DNA from: Bacteroidota bacterium
Lineage (GTDB): Bacteria; Bacteroidota; Bacteroidia; B-17B0; Aurantibacillaceae
DNA: 64,000 nucleotides
Assembly (NCBI GenBank): GCA_016702705.1
Contig: JADJDM010000022.1
Coordinates: forward strand, 62,001 to 126,000
Reading direction: 5' to 3'
Part shown: piece after piece, positions 27,251 to 37,098 of the stretch
How the letters are laid out: each line of letters starts with the position of its first letter
How positions within the stretch are numbered: position 1 is the first letter of the stretch
Translations under genes and position numbers: made by a program
The notes under the pieces: model-generated
Database searches by the model: none
Seen by the model: only the letters and a program-made list of their open reading frames with translations
Told to the model about the DNA's origin: nothing

Positions 27251-28246
27251 ATGAAGAAATTAATTTTACTCTTTGTTATTGCCATAAGTTCAAGTGCTAT
27301 TGCGCAAACATTTGAATTAGACCAAGTAGAACAAATGTGGCGCCCTCGTATTAGAGCCGATTTTAGATATGTTGCCCCAACTAAATACCAAGATACTTCT
27401 AGTAAATTTTCTTCAACCGAACAATCCATTGTTTTTACATTTCCTATTAAAACAAAATTGGGAGCCGATTTAAAGTTAGATTTATCCTCACTTAAATTAA
27501 AAGATGTTTTAAAAAACTCAGTTTCTATAAAAGCCTCGCAGGTAATGGGAAGTGTTAAGTTTGGATCAAAACAAGTAAGCACTGGATTGGATAGTATTAA
27601 AACACGCAATTTATATTATGGATACGCAGGTGTGTTTGGATTAAAACTTACAAAAAAATACAGAATCATGTTTTACTCATTAAACGCAGGATTTAACGAG
27701 CAAGACAAAACCATGAACACCTTGGCATTAAGAGCAAATGGAGTAATAGGGCAATTTCATATAAGAGGTTTAAGAAAAAATTATTATTATGGCGTGGCAG
27801 CTTCGTATGGCGACGGGCAGTTTTTTCCAATGCCGTTTTTTGGCGGAATGCAACCCGCGGGTAGCAAAGGAACAATTAACTTTACTATACCTGCGCAAAT
27901 TTATTACCAATACAAACCCAATCAAAAACACGCAATATCAACAGGCTTAACATTGGATGGTTTTAGATATGGAATGCAATTTAAAAACGAGCGCATTAAC
28001 TTTAATTACGCAAACGTAAATATGTTTGCCAATTACCGCTACAAACTAAATAAAACATTTGGCTTTAGAGTGCAGGCAGGATACAACCTAGTACAGCGTG
28101 TTGTATTAAGTGATATTGACATCAAAAAAACTCGCTATCCTTTACAACCAGGCTTTTATGTAGAAGCAGGTATTTTTACAGTATTTGGAAAGAATTTATT
28201 TGAGCAGGTTACAGCTGCAGTAAATGATGGGGTTTTGAATTTTTAG
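27251..28246 (+). CDS. DUF6268-like outer-membrane protein
   Basis: The signal peptide (MKKLILLFVIAISSSAIAQ) gives the start at 27251. The mature part of about 310 residues is strand-rich with YYYGVAASYGDGQFFPMPFF in the middle, matching the position and character of the DUF6268 central segment in the protein at 23175-24119, and aromatic-rich strands such as KHAISTGLTLDGFRYGMQF. I infer a distant paralogue. Function unknown. A downstream convergent gene begins its stop 16 bases away, with no obvious terminator between. Confidence 0.65.
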   Translation: MKKLILLFVIAISSSAIAQTFELDQVEQMWRPRIRADFRYVAPTKYQDTSSKFSSTEQSIVFTFPIKTKLGADLKLDLSSLKLKDVLKNSVSIKASQVMGSVKFGSKQVSTGLDSIKTRNLYYGYAGVFGLKLTKKYRIMFYSLNAGFNEQDKTMNTLALRANGVIGQFHIRGLRKNYYYGVAASYGDGQFFPMPFFGGMQPAGSKGTINFTIPAQIYYQYKPNQKHAISTGLTLDGFRYGMQFKNERINFNYANVNMFANYRYKLNKTFGFRVQAGYNLVQRVVLSDIDIKKTRYPLQPGFYVEAGIFTVFGKNLFEQVTAAVNDGVLNF

Positions 28247-28261
28247 AAAAGCCTTTTGGTT

Positions 28262-28660
28262 CTATGCTTTCGCTTTGTCACTTATAACTTTTGACTTAGC
28301 ATCATACTTCACAAACAAGTTTATCCAAACTAATCGTGCGATACGAAAAATGGTTGTCCATAAAAGTAAACCTGCGGCAACGAATGAAATTAAAAAAGAT
28401 AGTTCGCTTAAATTTAAAAGCAAACACATAATTAAATACATTCCAACTCCAAGTGCAATGGTTAAGCCATACGAAACATACATAGAGCCATAAAAGAAAC
28501 CAATTTCTTTCATGAAATTTTCGCCGCAATTAGAACAAGCTGGATTAATTTTTGAGAAATCTTTAAATGAAAATGGATTTTTAGAAACAAAGAAATCGCC
28601 TTCGTGGCAATGCGGGCACTTATTAAAAAGCACGCTGTATAGTTTTGTTCCTTTCCACAT
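28262..28660 (-). CDS. DUF983 domain protein
   Basis: A 132-residue membrane protein with two CxxC zinc-ribbon-like pairs: KCPHCHEGDFF near the N-terminus and NPACSNCGENF at about residues 40-50. Two or three hydrophobic helices follow (SYGLTIALGVGMYLIMCLL and the next). This arrangement is the DUF983 family, of unknown function, often annotated near cytochrome oxidase assembly genes in other phyla. Here it is the last gene after a rhodanese gene (6-base gap) in the sulfur-related operon. Confidence 0.85.
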   Translation of the reverse strand: MWKGTKLYSVLFNKCPHCHEGDFFVSKNPFSFKDFSKINPACSNCGENFMKEIGFFYGSMYVSYGLTIALGVGMYLIMCLLLNLSELSFLISFVAAGLLLWTTIFRIARLVWINLFVKYDAKSKVISDKAKA

Positions 28661-28666
28661 AATTAT

Positions 28667-28978
28667 TTATATTAATTGACTTTCTACTTTTTTCCAATCA
28701 CCACCATTATATACTTCGGTAATTCCTATTTTTTTAAGTTCAGAAACAGCCATTGAACTGCGCATGCCCGAAGCACAGCACAATACCAATGGTTGCTTTA
28801 GCTTAAGCATTTCTACTTCGTTGGTAATTTGTTGTAAAGGAATATTAATAGAGTTTGGCACATTGCCGTAGGAAAATTCTTTTTCACTTCTTACATCAAT
28901 TACTGTTGCACCGCTTTTTAAAACCTCAGCTAAATTCAATTTATCGTTCTTCAAAATATTATTTAATAATGTTGTCAT
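28667..28978 (-). CDS. Single-domain rhodanese-like sulfurtransferase
   Basis: About 103 residues starting MTTLLNNILKNDK. The rhodanese fold is seen in VIDVRSEKEFSYGNVPNSIN and the active-site loop LVLCCASGMRS, with the catalytic Cys followed by ASGMRS. It moves sulfane sulfur between small thiols or proteins in the cytoplasm. It begins one base after the stop of the MBL-rhodanese fusion gene and belongs to that operon. The eight extra upstream codons overlap the previous gene and are unlikely to be used. Confidence 0.9.
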   Translation of the reverse strand: MTTLLNNILKNDKLNLAEVLKSGATVIDVRSEKEFSYGNVPNSINIPLQQITNEVEMLKLKQPLVLCCASGMRSSMAVSELKKIGITEVYNGGDWKKVESQLI

Positions 28979-28979
28979 T

Positions 28980-30383
28980 TTATTTTTTAGTTGGGCATAC
29001 AAATGCAGTTGTTTTCACTCCAGTTTTTTCAATTGCCGAAAAACCTCCCGCTACATCAACTAAGTTCGTAAAACCTCTTGCTTTTAATATAGAAGCTGCA
29101 ATTACACTGCGGTATCCGCCAGCGCAATGAATAAAATATTTTTGGTCTTTATCCAAATAATTAGTCCACTCATTTATATAATCAAGCGGTTTACTTTCTG
29201 CCTTTTCTAAATTTTGCGCTTCGTACTCTCCAGGTTTTCTAACGTCTAAAACGTTTATTGTTTCCTTCTCGTAGGTATCAACAAATTGTTGAGCTGGTAT
29301 AGATAAAATACTTTCTGTTTCTTTACCTGCCTTTTCCCAAGCATCAATTCCACCTTTTAAATAACCAAGGCAATTATCATAACCTACACGTGATAATCGT
29401 AACACCGTTTCCTCTTCTCTACCTTCTGGTGCAACTAACAAAATTGGTTGTTTTAAATCTGTTATTAAAGCTCCAACCCAAGGAGCAAATTGCCCATCAA
29501 TGCCAATAAAAATTGCATTTGGAATATGCTTCACAACAAACTCTCCTTGTTTTCTAACATCTAAAATAAGCGCATAATGTTCATTTGCTATCGCCTCAAA
29601 AGCCTCAGGCTCCAAAGCAATTGTACCACGTTGCAATACATCGTCAAACGAATCGTAACCTGTTTTGTTAAGCATTGCATTTTTAGGAAAATATTGCGGA
29701 GGAGGTAAAATGCCTGTTGTCAATTCTTTTATAAAAGCTTCTTTTGATGCTGCTTGAAAAGCATAGTTCGTTTTCTTTTGATTTCCTAAAGAGTCGAAAG
29801 TTTCTTTACTCATGTTTTTACCACAAGCCGAACCTGCGCCATGTGCTGGATACACAATCACATCATCAGCTAATGGTTTTATTTTATTGTGTAAGGAATC
29901 ATAAAGCATTGCCGCTAAATCTTCTTGTGTAAGGTTTGATTTAATTGCTAAATCTGGGCGGCCAACATCGCCAATAAACAAAGTATCGCCAGTAAAAATG
30001 CAATAATCTTTTCCGTTTTCATCTTTTAATAAAAAAGTAGAAGACTCTAATGTATGCCCAGGTGTATGCAAAACTTTGATGGTTAACTTTCCAACTTTAA
30101 ACTCTTCACCGTCTTTCGCAACATGACTTTGATAGGTAGTTTCTGCATGTGGTCCAAATACGATAGTTGCCCCAGTTTTGTTCGCTAAATCAACATGTCC
30201 ACTAACAAAATCAGCATGAAAATGTGTTTCGAAAACATATTTAATTTTTACATTTTCTTTTGCTGCTGTAGCAATATAAGGTGCTGTTTCTCTAAGTGGA
30301 TCTATGATTGCCGCTTCACCTTCGGAGCTAATATAATATGCTCCTTGCGCTAAGCAACCTGTATATATTTGTTCAATTTTCAT
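28980..30383 (-). CDS. Metallo-beta-lactamase fold protein fused to two rhodanese domains (persulfide dioxygenase-like)
   Basis: Residues 1-245 are an MBL-fold domain with metal ligands in THFHADFVSGH (H54, H56, D58, H63) and HTPGHTLESS, close to persulfide dioxygenase ETHE1/BlhA proteins. Two rhodanese domains follow. In the first (about 265-350) the loop that should hold the catalytic Cys reads LLVAPEGREEE, so it is probably inactive. In the second (about 370-460) the loop is YFIHCAGGYRS, with Cys present. The likely job is oxidation of glutathione- or low-molecular-weight-thiol persulfide and transfer of sulfur. Length of 467 residues fits the fusion family. It precedes a lone rhodanese gene and follows a TauE/SafE exporter gene. 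Confidence 0.92.
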   Translation of the reverse strand: MKIEQIYTGCLAQGAYYISSEGEAAIIDPLRETAPYIATAAKENVKIKYVFETHFHADFVSGHVDLANKTGATIVFGPHAETTYQSHVAKDGEEFKVGKLTIKVLHTPGHTLESSTFLLKDENGKDYCIFTGDTLFIGDVGRPDLAIKSNLTQEDLAAMLYDSLHNKIKPLADDVIVYPAHGAGSACGKNMSKETFDSLGNQKKTNYAFQAASKEAFIKELTTGILPPPQYFPKNAMLNKTGYDSFDDVLQRGTIALEPEAFEAIANEHYALILDVRKQGEFVVKHIPNAIFIGIDGQFAPWVGALITDLKQPILLVAPEGREEETVLRLSRVGYDNCLGYLKGGIDAWEKAGKETESILSIPAQQFVDTYEKETINVLDVRKPGEYEAQNLEKAESKPLDYINEWTNYLDKDQKYFIHCAGGYRSVIAASILKARGFTNLVDVAGGFSAIEKTGVKTTAFVCPTKK

Positions 30384-30463
30384 ACTTCAAAATGAATTTA
30401 TTCTAAAAACACAACAAAAGTAAATAATAATAAAGGCAAAAACATACACAATTCGACAAAGAA

Positions 30464-31276
30464 TTATTTAATTATCAACTCCTTAACAATAATTAGTATG
30501 CCTACAGCAAGTGTAAACCATCCAAAGGCAGGTTTTAATTTTTTCCCGCTAACATACTTGCCTGCGTAAATCCCAATAAATATCCCCAAAACACTTAATC
30601 CCGAAAACAATAGCAAGGATTTCCAATTAATATCAATTGTCCCTATATTTCCTGTAAATCCTATAAGCGAATTAATTGCAATAATACTTAAAGAAGTACC
30701 TATCGCCTTTTTCATTGGTACACGCGCAAATAAAATTAAAACTGGTATAATTAAAAAACCGCCTCCTGCTCCAACAAAACCCGATAAAAAACCTACCAAA
30801 ACACCCAAAAACATTAATGCTGGAATGCGAAAAGGCATACGATAAAACTCATCCCACATTAAATCCTTTAAAGCAACATTTTTCCCAGTCCTAATCATGG
30901 TAATTGCAGAAAAAAACATAACAATAGCGAAAACAACCATTATTAACACTTGTTTTGTAACAACTAGAGTTCCAATGTTAAAAAAAACATCGGGCAAGTT
31001 AGGCACCAAGTATTTTCTTACACAAAACACACTTATTACAGAAGGAATTGCAAATTGTAAAATTGCTTCCAAACTAAAATCTCTTTTCTTTAAAAACGCA
31101 AAAGCACCAATGAAAGAGGTAATTCCAATAATAAATAAAGAATAACCCGTTGCAATTTGAGCTTCGTAATCAAGAACATAAACAAGCACAGGAACCGCTA
31201 AAATAGAGCCGCCTCCGCCAATTAAGCCTAAACTAAAGCCAATTAAAACAAACAAAAGTGCGTAAACTATCTCCAT
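30464..31276 (-). CDS. Sulfite exporter TauE/SafE family protein
   Basis: A 270-residue membrane protein with about eight helices in two halves. Family motifs are GLIGGGGSILAVPVLVY at the start and GFLSGFVGAGGGFLIIPVL at the second half, each with the glycine-rich G(G)GG-hydrophobic-P pattern. Members export sulfite or organosulfur anions. Placed first in the operon with persulfide dioxygenase and rhodanese, sulfite or thiosulfate made by those enzymes is a plausible substrate; this is inference from position. The gap to the next gene is 80 bases. Confidence 0.9.
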   Translation of the reverse strand: MEIVYALLFVLIGFSLGLIGGGGSILAVPVLVYVLDYEAQIATGYSLFIIGITSFIGAFAFLKKRDFSLEAILQFAIPSVISVFCVRKYLVPNLPDVFFNIGTLVVTKQVLIMVVFAIVMFFSAITMIRTGKNVALKDLMWDEFYRMPFRIPALMFLGVLVGFLSGFVGAGGGFLIIPVLILFARVPMKKAIGTSLSIIAINSLIGFTGNIGTIDINWKSLLLFSGLSVLGIFIGIYAGKYVSGKKLKPAFGWFTLAVGILIIVKELIIK

Positions 31277-31391
31277 AAATATTTAGGGACTGCAAATATA
31301 AGCCATAAGCCCTATTTTTGGGCTAATTACCTTATCTAATTTCATTATTTAATGTAGTGTTAAAAAATTAACAACTTATTAAAAAAAATAG

Positions 31392-31399
31392 TATTTTTG
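31392..31399 (+). promoter_or_regulatory. Bacteroidota -7 box (TATTTTTG) for the CotH operon
   Basis: TATTTTTG fits TAnnTTTG, 26 bases before the ATG at 31426. Confidence 0.45.
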
Positions 31400-31425
31400 G
31401 ATTTGCTATAAATTGACCTGATTCT

Positions 31426-34100
31426 ATGTATATAACTAAAAACAAACTATTTACATTCATTTTTGTCTTGTTTCTTACGACAAGTTCGTTCGCACAATTC
31501 AAAATAAATGAGTATTCATGCGCAAATGTAAGCGGACAAGTGGATGCTTTTGGCGGTACACCTGATTGGTTCGAGATATATAATACCACAACTAGTGCTC
31601 GTCCATTAACTGGTTACTATGTATCAAACGATATTAATCAAAAAGGAAAATGGCAGTTCCCAATCGGTACAACTGTTCCTGCGCAAGGTTTTATACTTGT
31701 ATATGCTTCAGGCTTAGATACTGCATTTGCTGGCGAGTATCATACTAATTTTGATTTATTACAATCTAAAGGAGAAAAAATAATTTTATCAAATAATCAA
31801 GGAACCGTTATCGATTCGGTAACTGTTCGTCGCCATCAACACAATCATGCTTGGGCGCGTATCCCAAATGGTTCTGGTACTTGGAAAGTTTTCGCTCGTA
31901 ATCCAATTTCAAACGCTCCAACTTGGACACCAGGGACAACAAATGTTGTTACAGGTTTAAGATCATTTATTGGATACTTACCTACTCCTATCTTTGATTT
32001 ACCAGGTGGATTTTATTCGGGACCAACACAAGTTAGTTTATCTGAAGTATCAAATGCAACGTTTGATTTAATTGACCCACAAATTTATTATACAGGAAGC
32101 AATGCATGGACAGGTGCAAATCCAAGCGTAACTGGAACTGCTAAAAGATTATTTTTTGACCCTGCTGGTGGTACGCCAATCTTCATTGATTCAACAACTG
32201 TTATTAGAGCATACTTAGACACAAATAATTTAGGTTTTGGATTAGGTTATTTACCTAGTTTTATGGAGACTCATACTTACTTTATTAATAGTTCAAATGT
32301 ATTTCCTAGTACTGGATTACCAATAAACACCGATTTTACTTTACCAACTGTTTCAATAACGTATGATACAGTAACTGTTGGCTCTTATCCAGGAGCTGCT
32401 CCGCTTAATCCTAACTTTTATATGGTTAGTATGGAATACTATGACGCTAATGGTAATTTTAAATTTCAAACAGTAGGCTCTTCTCCAGCGCCATTTGGTG
32501 ATGATGCTTTGCCAAACTCATTAGGTGGAATTAACTATTATGCAGATGATGAATTTGGTTATAGTTATACCAACAAACAACAGTTTTATACTAATTCAAC
32601 ATTAAAAACAAGTACAAGAACTGAACAAGTTAACATCAACTTTAGAGCTGCTGCAGATGATAAATTTCCAACGGAATTAAACGCAACAACTTTCCCAGCG
32701 CACATGCGAGATGCTATGGCACAAACCTATGCCATGAAAAACAATCTTGATTTAGATGGCTCTAGGTACCAACCTTGTATTATGTACTTAAATGGTAAGT
32801 ATTGGGGAGTTTATGAAATAAGAGAAGTTTTTGATGCTGAATACTTAAAACACTATTATGGTGTTACACCTGAAAAAGTTCAAGTATTACAAAACAACGG
32901 TATTTTACAAGGCTTTCCTCCTTTGCAAGCAGCTTACGATTGGGGTAACTTAGTTAGTTTTATAACTACTAATGATATGGCTAACGATTCCTTATTATCA
33001 TTAGCTGATTCGATGTTAAGTTTTAGTAGTTTAATTGATTTAATTATTTACAATGGTTATACAGCTAACGGAGATTTTCCTAATAAAGCATCTTGGTGGA
33101 GAGCACCTGACACTACAAGTAGTGCAATAAAATGGAGATACCACATGTTTGACATGGATGATATTTTTGGATTAGGAGTTAATAATGCTGGACTTACTAG
33201 TACCGACCCTGATGCATCAACCTGCCAACACCAAAATTTATTTAATACAGTTACAGATTCGAGTAGAGCTCACTTAGCTATTTTTAATTCATTAATGGCA
33301 AGCGATACATTTAAATCTGCCTACATCAATCGTTACTCTCACTTATTAAATACAAGTTTAAAATGTAATGCAATTATTTCGCATATAACAAATGTTAGAA
33401 ACATATTATATCCTGAAATGGCCCAACATACCGCTAAATGGGGGCAACTGATACAATTTGGAATCTGTGTGTTGACACAATGAAATATTGGATTAACCAA
33501 CATTGTGCAAACGTTGTTGATGATATAAAAAACTGTTACAATGTAACAGGTCCATTACGTTTTTGTACTGAAATTGAACCGCAAGGAACAGGCTCAGTTG
33601 TATTAAATAATGTTAGTTATCCCGAAGATCATTCGGATCAATATTTTGCTAATGTTTACTTTAACGCTATTGCTGTTCCTAACGAAAATTATTATTTCGA
33701 TCATTGGGAAGCTACTGATTTTACTTTGCCAGATAGTATAATTAGAAGTGATAGTATTCAATGGCATTTTGATTCAGTATCATGTATTAAAGCCGTGTTT
33801 AAACTTAAGGAACCATACAACTTAGTTGGTGAGCCAATTGTTCCAACAGGTTTCTCTCCTAATGGAGATGGTAATAATGATTTATTAAATGTATACGGAA
33901 CTCGTGAAACAACTGATTTTAATTTAGAAATCTACAATCGTTGGGGACAAAGATTATTCCAATCTAGTGATAAAACAAAAGGATGGGATGGTACTTACAA
34001 TGGAGCAGAAGCACCTGTTGGTGTATATGCCTATACGTTTAAAGTTACCATTGATGGAGAAATTATTCAAAAAAGTGGAAGTATTACCTTAATAAGATAA
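31426..34100 (+). CDS. CotH kinase family T9SS cargo protein with lamin-tail domain (one frameshift)
   Basis: An 891-residue surface protein. The signal peptide ends TSSFAQ. A lamin-tail domain (about 24-150: KINEYSCANVSG through GTVIDSV) precedes a chitobiase-C-terminal-like segment (about 190-280). The CotH spore-coat-kinase-like domain (about 390-640) contains FRAAADDKFP, MYLNGKYWGVYEIRE and MFDMDDIFG, the latter with the acidic metal-binding residues. The tail is a gliding-motility-type C-terminal domain, GFSPNGDGNNDLLNVYG then IYNRWGQRLF and GVYAYTFKV. A G run near 33439-33443 has lost one base, giving a false stop at 33481; restored it reads WGGATDTIWNLCVDTMKYW. The kinase could modify surface or secreted proteins. 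The PorP/SprF gene is 16 bases downstream. Confidence 0.88.
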
Positions 34101-34116
34101 TCATAGAAAAGAAATT

Positions 34117-35163
34117 ATGAAGAAAACCATACTGACATCACTTATAGTTTTTTGTACTACGATTATTGTAGCGCAGGATGTACATTTTTCTCAATTAAAT
34201 AATAGTCCATTATTAATTAACCCAGCAAACACTGGTTTATTTGATGGTTACCAAAGAGCTATTGTAAATTATCGTTCTCAATGGGCATCAGCAGGTAGTC
34301 CGTTTAAAACCATGGCTGCATCTTTTGATGCTGAAGTGGGGATGAAAAAGAAAAAGAACGCTTACTTAGGAATTGGTGGTTTTATTTTTCAAGATAAAGC
34401 AGGAGCAGCTAACTGGAAACAATTTAAAGCAGATTTATTTGTAAATGGAATATTAAAAGTTGGAAAAGAAAGTCACCTTGCTTTAGCTGTTGGCGGCGGA
34501 TTTGGACAACATTCAGCAGATTTCGCTAGCCTTACTTTTGGTAATCAGTATAACGGAAAAGAATTCACCACTGAGTTCTCAAGTAATGAAATTATTGCTT
34601 TCAGAAATTATTCTTATGCCGATTTATCATCGGGTATTGTTTACGAATTTGATAAAACTTCTGTGAATTTCGACCATAATGCATCCTATAAACTTGCTGT
34701 TGGTTTTGCTGGTTACCATTTAAATCAACCTCGTTTTGATTACGGTGGAGCTGATGGTCAAAAATTAAACGCAAAGTATGTTGCATCTTTAAATGGTCAA
34801 TATGATTTTAAAGGAACCAAATTATCTTTATTGAGTAATAACTATTACATGATGCAAGGTAAGTTCAGAGAATTAAATGTTGGCGCTATGCTTCGTATGC
34901 GTTTTAATGATCAAACTAAAATTACAGGGATGGTTCATGAAACATCTTTGTATCTTGGTTTAAGCATGAGAAATGGTGATGCTATTATTCCTCAATTGAT
35001 GTACGAAATGTATGGTTTTGCATTAGGACTTTCTTACGATTATAATATTTCGAGCTTTAAACCTGCTACAAAAGGTAACGGTGGCATCGAAATCTCTTTA
35101 CGTTGGACTAACTTACGTGATGGTATTTTCCGTCAAGGTAGAGAGTTTAATAAGTCGAAATAA
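34117..35163 (+). CDS. PorP/SprF family type IX secretion membrane protein
   Basis: A 348-residue outer-membrane barrel protein with the family's N-terminal pattern QDVHFSQLNNSPLLINPAN, then TGLFDGYQRAIVNYRSQWA, and a C-terminus rich in strands ending SLRWTNLRDGIF. PorP/SprF proteins capture cargo with gliding-type (type B) C-terminal domains at the outer membrane and are often encoded next to their cargo. The adjacent upstream CotH protein has such a domain, so it is the probable partner. A short 16-base gap supports one transcript. Confidence 0.93.
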   Translation: MKKTILTSLIVFCTTIIVAQDVHFSQLNNSPLLINPANTGLFDGYQRAIVNYRSQWASAGSPFKTMAASFDAEVGMKKKKNAYLGIGGFIFQDKAGAANWKQFKADLFVNGILKVGKESHLALAVGGGFGQHSADFASLTFGNQYNGKEFTTEFSSNEIIAFRNYSYADLSSGIVYEFDKTSVNFDHNASYKLAVGFAGYHLNQPRFDYGGADGQKLNAKYVASLNGQYDFKGTKLSLLSNNYYMMQGKFRELNVGAMLRMRFNDQTKITGMVHETSLYLGLSMRNGDAIIPQLMYEMYGFALGLSYDYNISSFKPATKGNGGIEISLRWTNLRDGIFRQGREFNKSK

Positions 35164-35179
35164 TCTTAATTGAGTTTTT

Positions 35180-35806
35180 ATGAAGTCCTTAAGCATTTTA
35201 AGCCTTGCCTTTTTCGGTTTAATTAGCTTTTCAAGTAAGGCTCAATTTTTCACCAACACCGTATTTAATAGAAAAGCTGCTTATATCGAACTTTTTGGAA
35301 CTGGTATTGGAGCAACTGCTAACTACGAATACTTGTATAAAGACAATGGTATTAAACAAGGCATAAAAGGCGGGGCAGGTTATTTTGCCGATTTGTTTGA
35401 TGCAAATCAACCGCGTATCGTTAGTGGAAACTTAGAATATATAACCTTTGCTGGCTCAAGACAACATCAAATAGAAGCTGGATTAGGTCTAGCTTTTCAA
35501 TACAAATATTATCAAAAAAATTGGCAAAGTCCAACATACTATATTTCGAATTCAGACACATTAACTACATATACCGACCACCAATATAAATTTAGACGTG
35601 TTGGCCCGGCCATTGTTCCTCGCATTGGTTATCGTTATCAAACACCTGATGGAGGCTTAGTTTTGCGTGTAGCCTACACACCTTTACTTTATTTTATAAA
35701 CACCGAAAAAGAGTTTTACGATGGCGAATTGCTAAGTAAAAAATCGATTCCCTTTCAAACTAAAATGGCTTGGGGTGGCATTAGCATAGGTTTCAGCTTT
35801 TATTAA
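35180..35806 (+). CDS. Putative outer-membrane or periplasmic protein
   Basis: The signal peptide (LSLAFFGLISFSSKAQ) is followed by about 190 residues of alternating strands: AYIELFGTGIGATANYEYLY, a short insert, and a C-terminus ending AWGGISIGFSFY with a terminal aromatic, the usual barrel signal. This looks like a small eight-strand beta-barrel of unknown function. It lies 16 bases after the PorP/SprF gene and one base before the HD gene, so all four genes are probably one transcript. Confidence 0.65.
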   Translation: MKSLSILSLAFFGLISFSSKAQFFTNTVFNRKAAYIELFGTGIGATANYEYLYKDNGIKQGIKGGAGYFADLFDANQPRIVSGNLEYITFAGSRQHQIEAGLGLAFQYKYYQKNWQSPTYYISNSDTLTTYTDHQYKFRRVGPAIVPRIGYRYQTPDGGLVLRVAYTPLLYFINTEKEFYDGELLSKKSIPFQTKMAWGGISIGFSFY

Positions 35807-35807
35807 T

Positions 35808-37037
35808 ATGCAGAAAATTTTAAACAAACGAAAAATCATAAATGACCCAATTTATGGATTCATCACAATTCCTGATGAACTCATTTATGATTTAATTAAT
35901 CACCCCTACTTCCAGCGCTTAAGACGAATAAAACAACTAGGAATGACTAATTTAGTTTATCCTGGTGCTTTGCACACGCGTTTTCATCATGCCATTGGAG
36001 CAATGTGGTTAATGGTAGAAGCAATAAAAGTACTTCAAAGTAAAGGTGTTGAAATTAGTAAAGAAGAAGAACAAGGAGCCATCATTGCCATTTTATTGCA
36101 CGATATTGGTCACGGTCCTTTTTCTCATGCGCTAGAGCACACTATAGTTCATGGTATTAGTCACGAAGATATTTCGGAAATGCTGATGAATAAATTGAAC
36201 AAAGAGTTTGATGGAAAACTCAGTTTAGCTATAAAAATATTTAACGATAAATACCCTAAAAAATTCTTGCATCAGTTAGTTTCGAGTCAATTAGATATGG
36301 ACAGACTCGATTATTTAAAAAGAGACAGTTTTTACACAGGCGTTTCAGAAGGTGTAATTAGTAGTGATAGAATCATAAAGATGTTGAATGTTTTAAATAA
36401 TCAATTAATTATTGAAGAAAAAGGCATTTACAGTATTGAGAAATTCATTATTGCGCGAAGGTTAATGTATTGGCAAGTTTATTTGCACAAAACTGTTTTA
36501 TCAGCAGAAAACATGTTGGTTAAAATTTTACAACGTGCTAAAGAATTAGCTTCCGAAAAAAAGGAATTGTTTTGTTCTCCAGCTTTAAGTAAGTTTTTAT
36601 ATAACAGATACGGGAAAAAAGATTTTGACAAAAACCCTGAGGTACTTGAGTTATTCGCGAAGCTCGACGACTATGATATTTTTGGGGCAATTAAAGTGTG
36701 GGCAGATAATGAAGATGAAATATTAAGCTATTTGTGTCGATGCTTAATTGATAGAAATCTTTACAAAATAGAAATTCAAAACGAAGAGTTTAAAGAGTCG
36801 TATGTTAAAGCTAAGAAAAAGGAAATTGCTACTAAGTATAAAATTAAAAAAGAAGACTTAGATTATTTTGTTTTTAGCAGCAGCGTGGCAAACGAAATTT
36901 ACAATGTAGATAAAATAGGAATCACTATTCTATTTAAAAACGGAAAAACAAAAGATATATCCAAATCAAGCGATCAACTGAATGTTGAAGTACTGAACAA
37001 AACCGTTAAGAAATGGTTTATTTGTTATCCTAGATAA
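35808..37037 (+). CDS. HD domain phosphohydrolase (dGTPase/SAMHD1-like)
   Basis: A 409-residue cytoplasmic protein. The metal-binding HD signature is visible as LHTRFHHAIGAMWLM at residues 55-69 and LLHDIGHGPFSHALEH at 96-111; a later SSQLDMDRLDYLKRDSFYTG supplies the last ligand. The N-terminus NDPIYGFITIP followed by HPYFQRLRRIKQLG is typical of this HD family in Bacteroidota, related to deoxynucleotide triphosphohydrolases. The substrate is uncertain. It ends the CotH-PorP operon although its function seems separate. Confidence 0.9.
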   Translation: MQKILNKRKIINDPIYGFITIPDELIYDLINHPYFQRLRRIKQLGMTNLVYPGALHTRFHHAIGAMWLMVEAIKVLQSKGVEISKEEEQGAIIAILLHDIGHGPFSHALEHTIVHGISHEDISEMLMNKLNKEFDGKLSLAIKIFNDKYPKKFLHQLVSSQLDMDRLDYLKRDSFYTGVSEGVISSDRIIKMLNVLNNQLIIEEKGIYSIEKFIIARRLMYWQVYLHKTVLSAENMLVKILQRAKELASEKKELFCSPALSKFLYNRYGKKDFDKNPEVLELFAKLDDYDIFGAIKVWADNEDEILSYLCRCLIDRNLYKIEIQNEEFKESYVKAKKKEIATKYKIKKEDLDYFVFSSSVANEIYNVDKIGITILFKNGKTKDISKSSDQLNVEVLNKTVKKWFICYPR

Positions 37038-37062
37038 AAGAGCAGAAAGAACCCAAAGTGGG

Positions 37063-37098
37063 GTCGAGCGTCATGCTGAGCCTGACGAAGCGCGAGAC
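37063..37098. repeat. REP-like palindromic intergenic repeat
   Basis: The sequence gtcgagcgtcatgctgagc runs on to ctgacgaagcgcgagac. Arms cgtca and tgacg pair, with extended pairing gtc-agcg / cgc-gagac outside. The core catgctgag-c matches the widespread gtcatgctgagcttgtcgaag form seen at 13651. It separates convergent genes and may also act as terminator. Confidence 0.6.
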
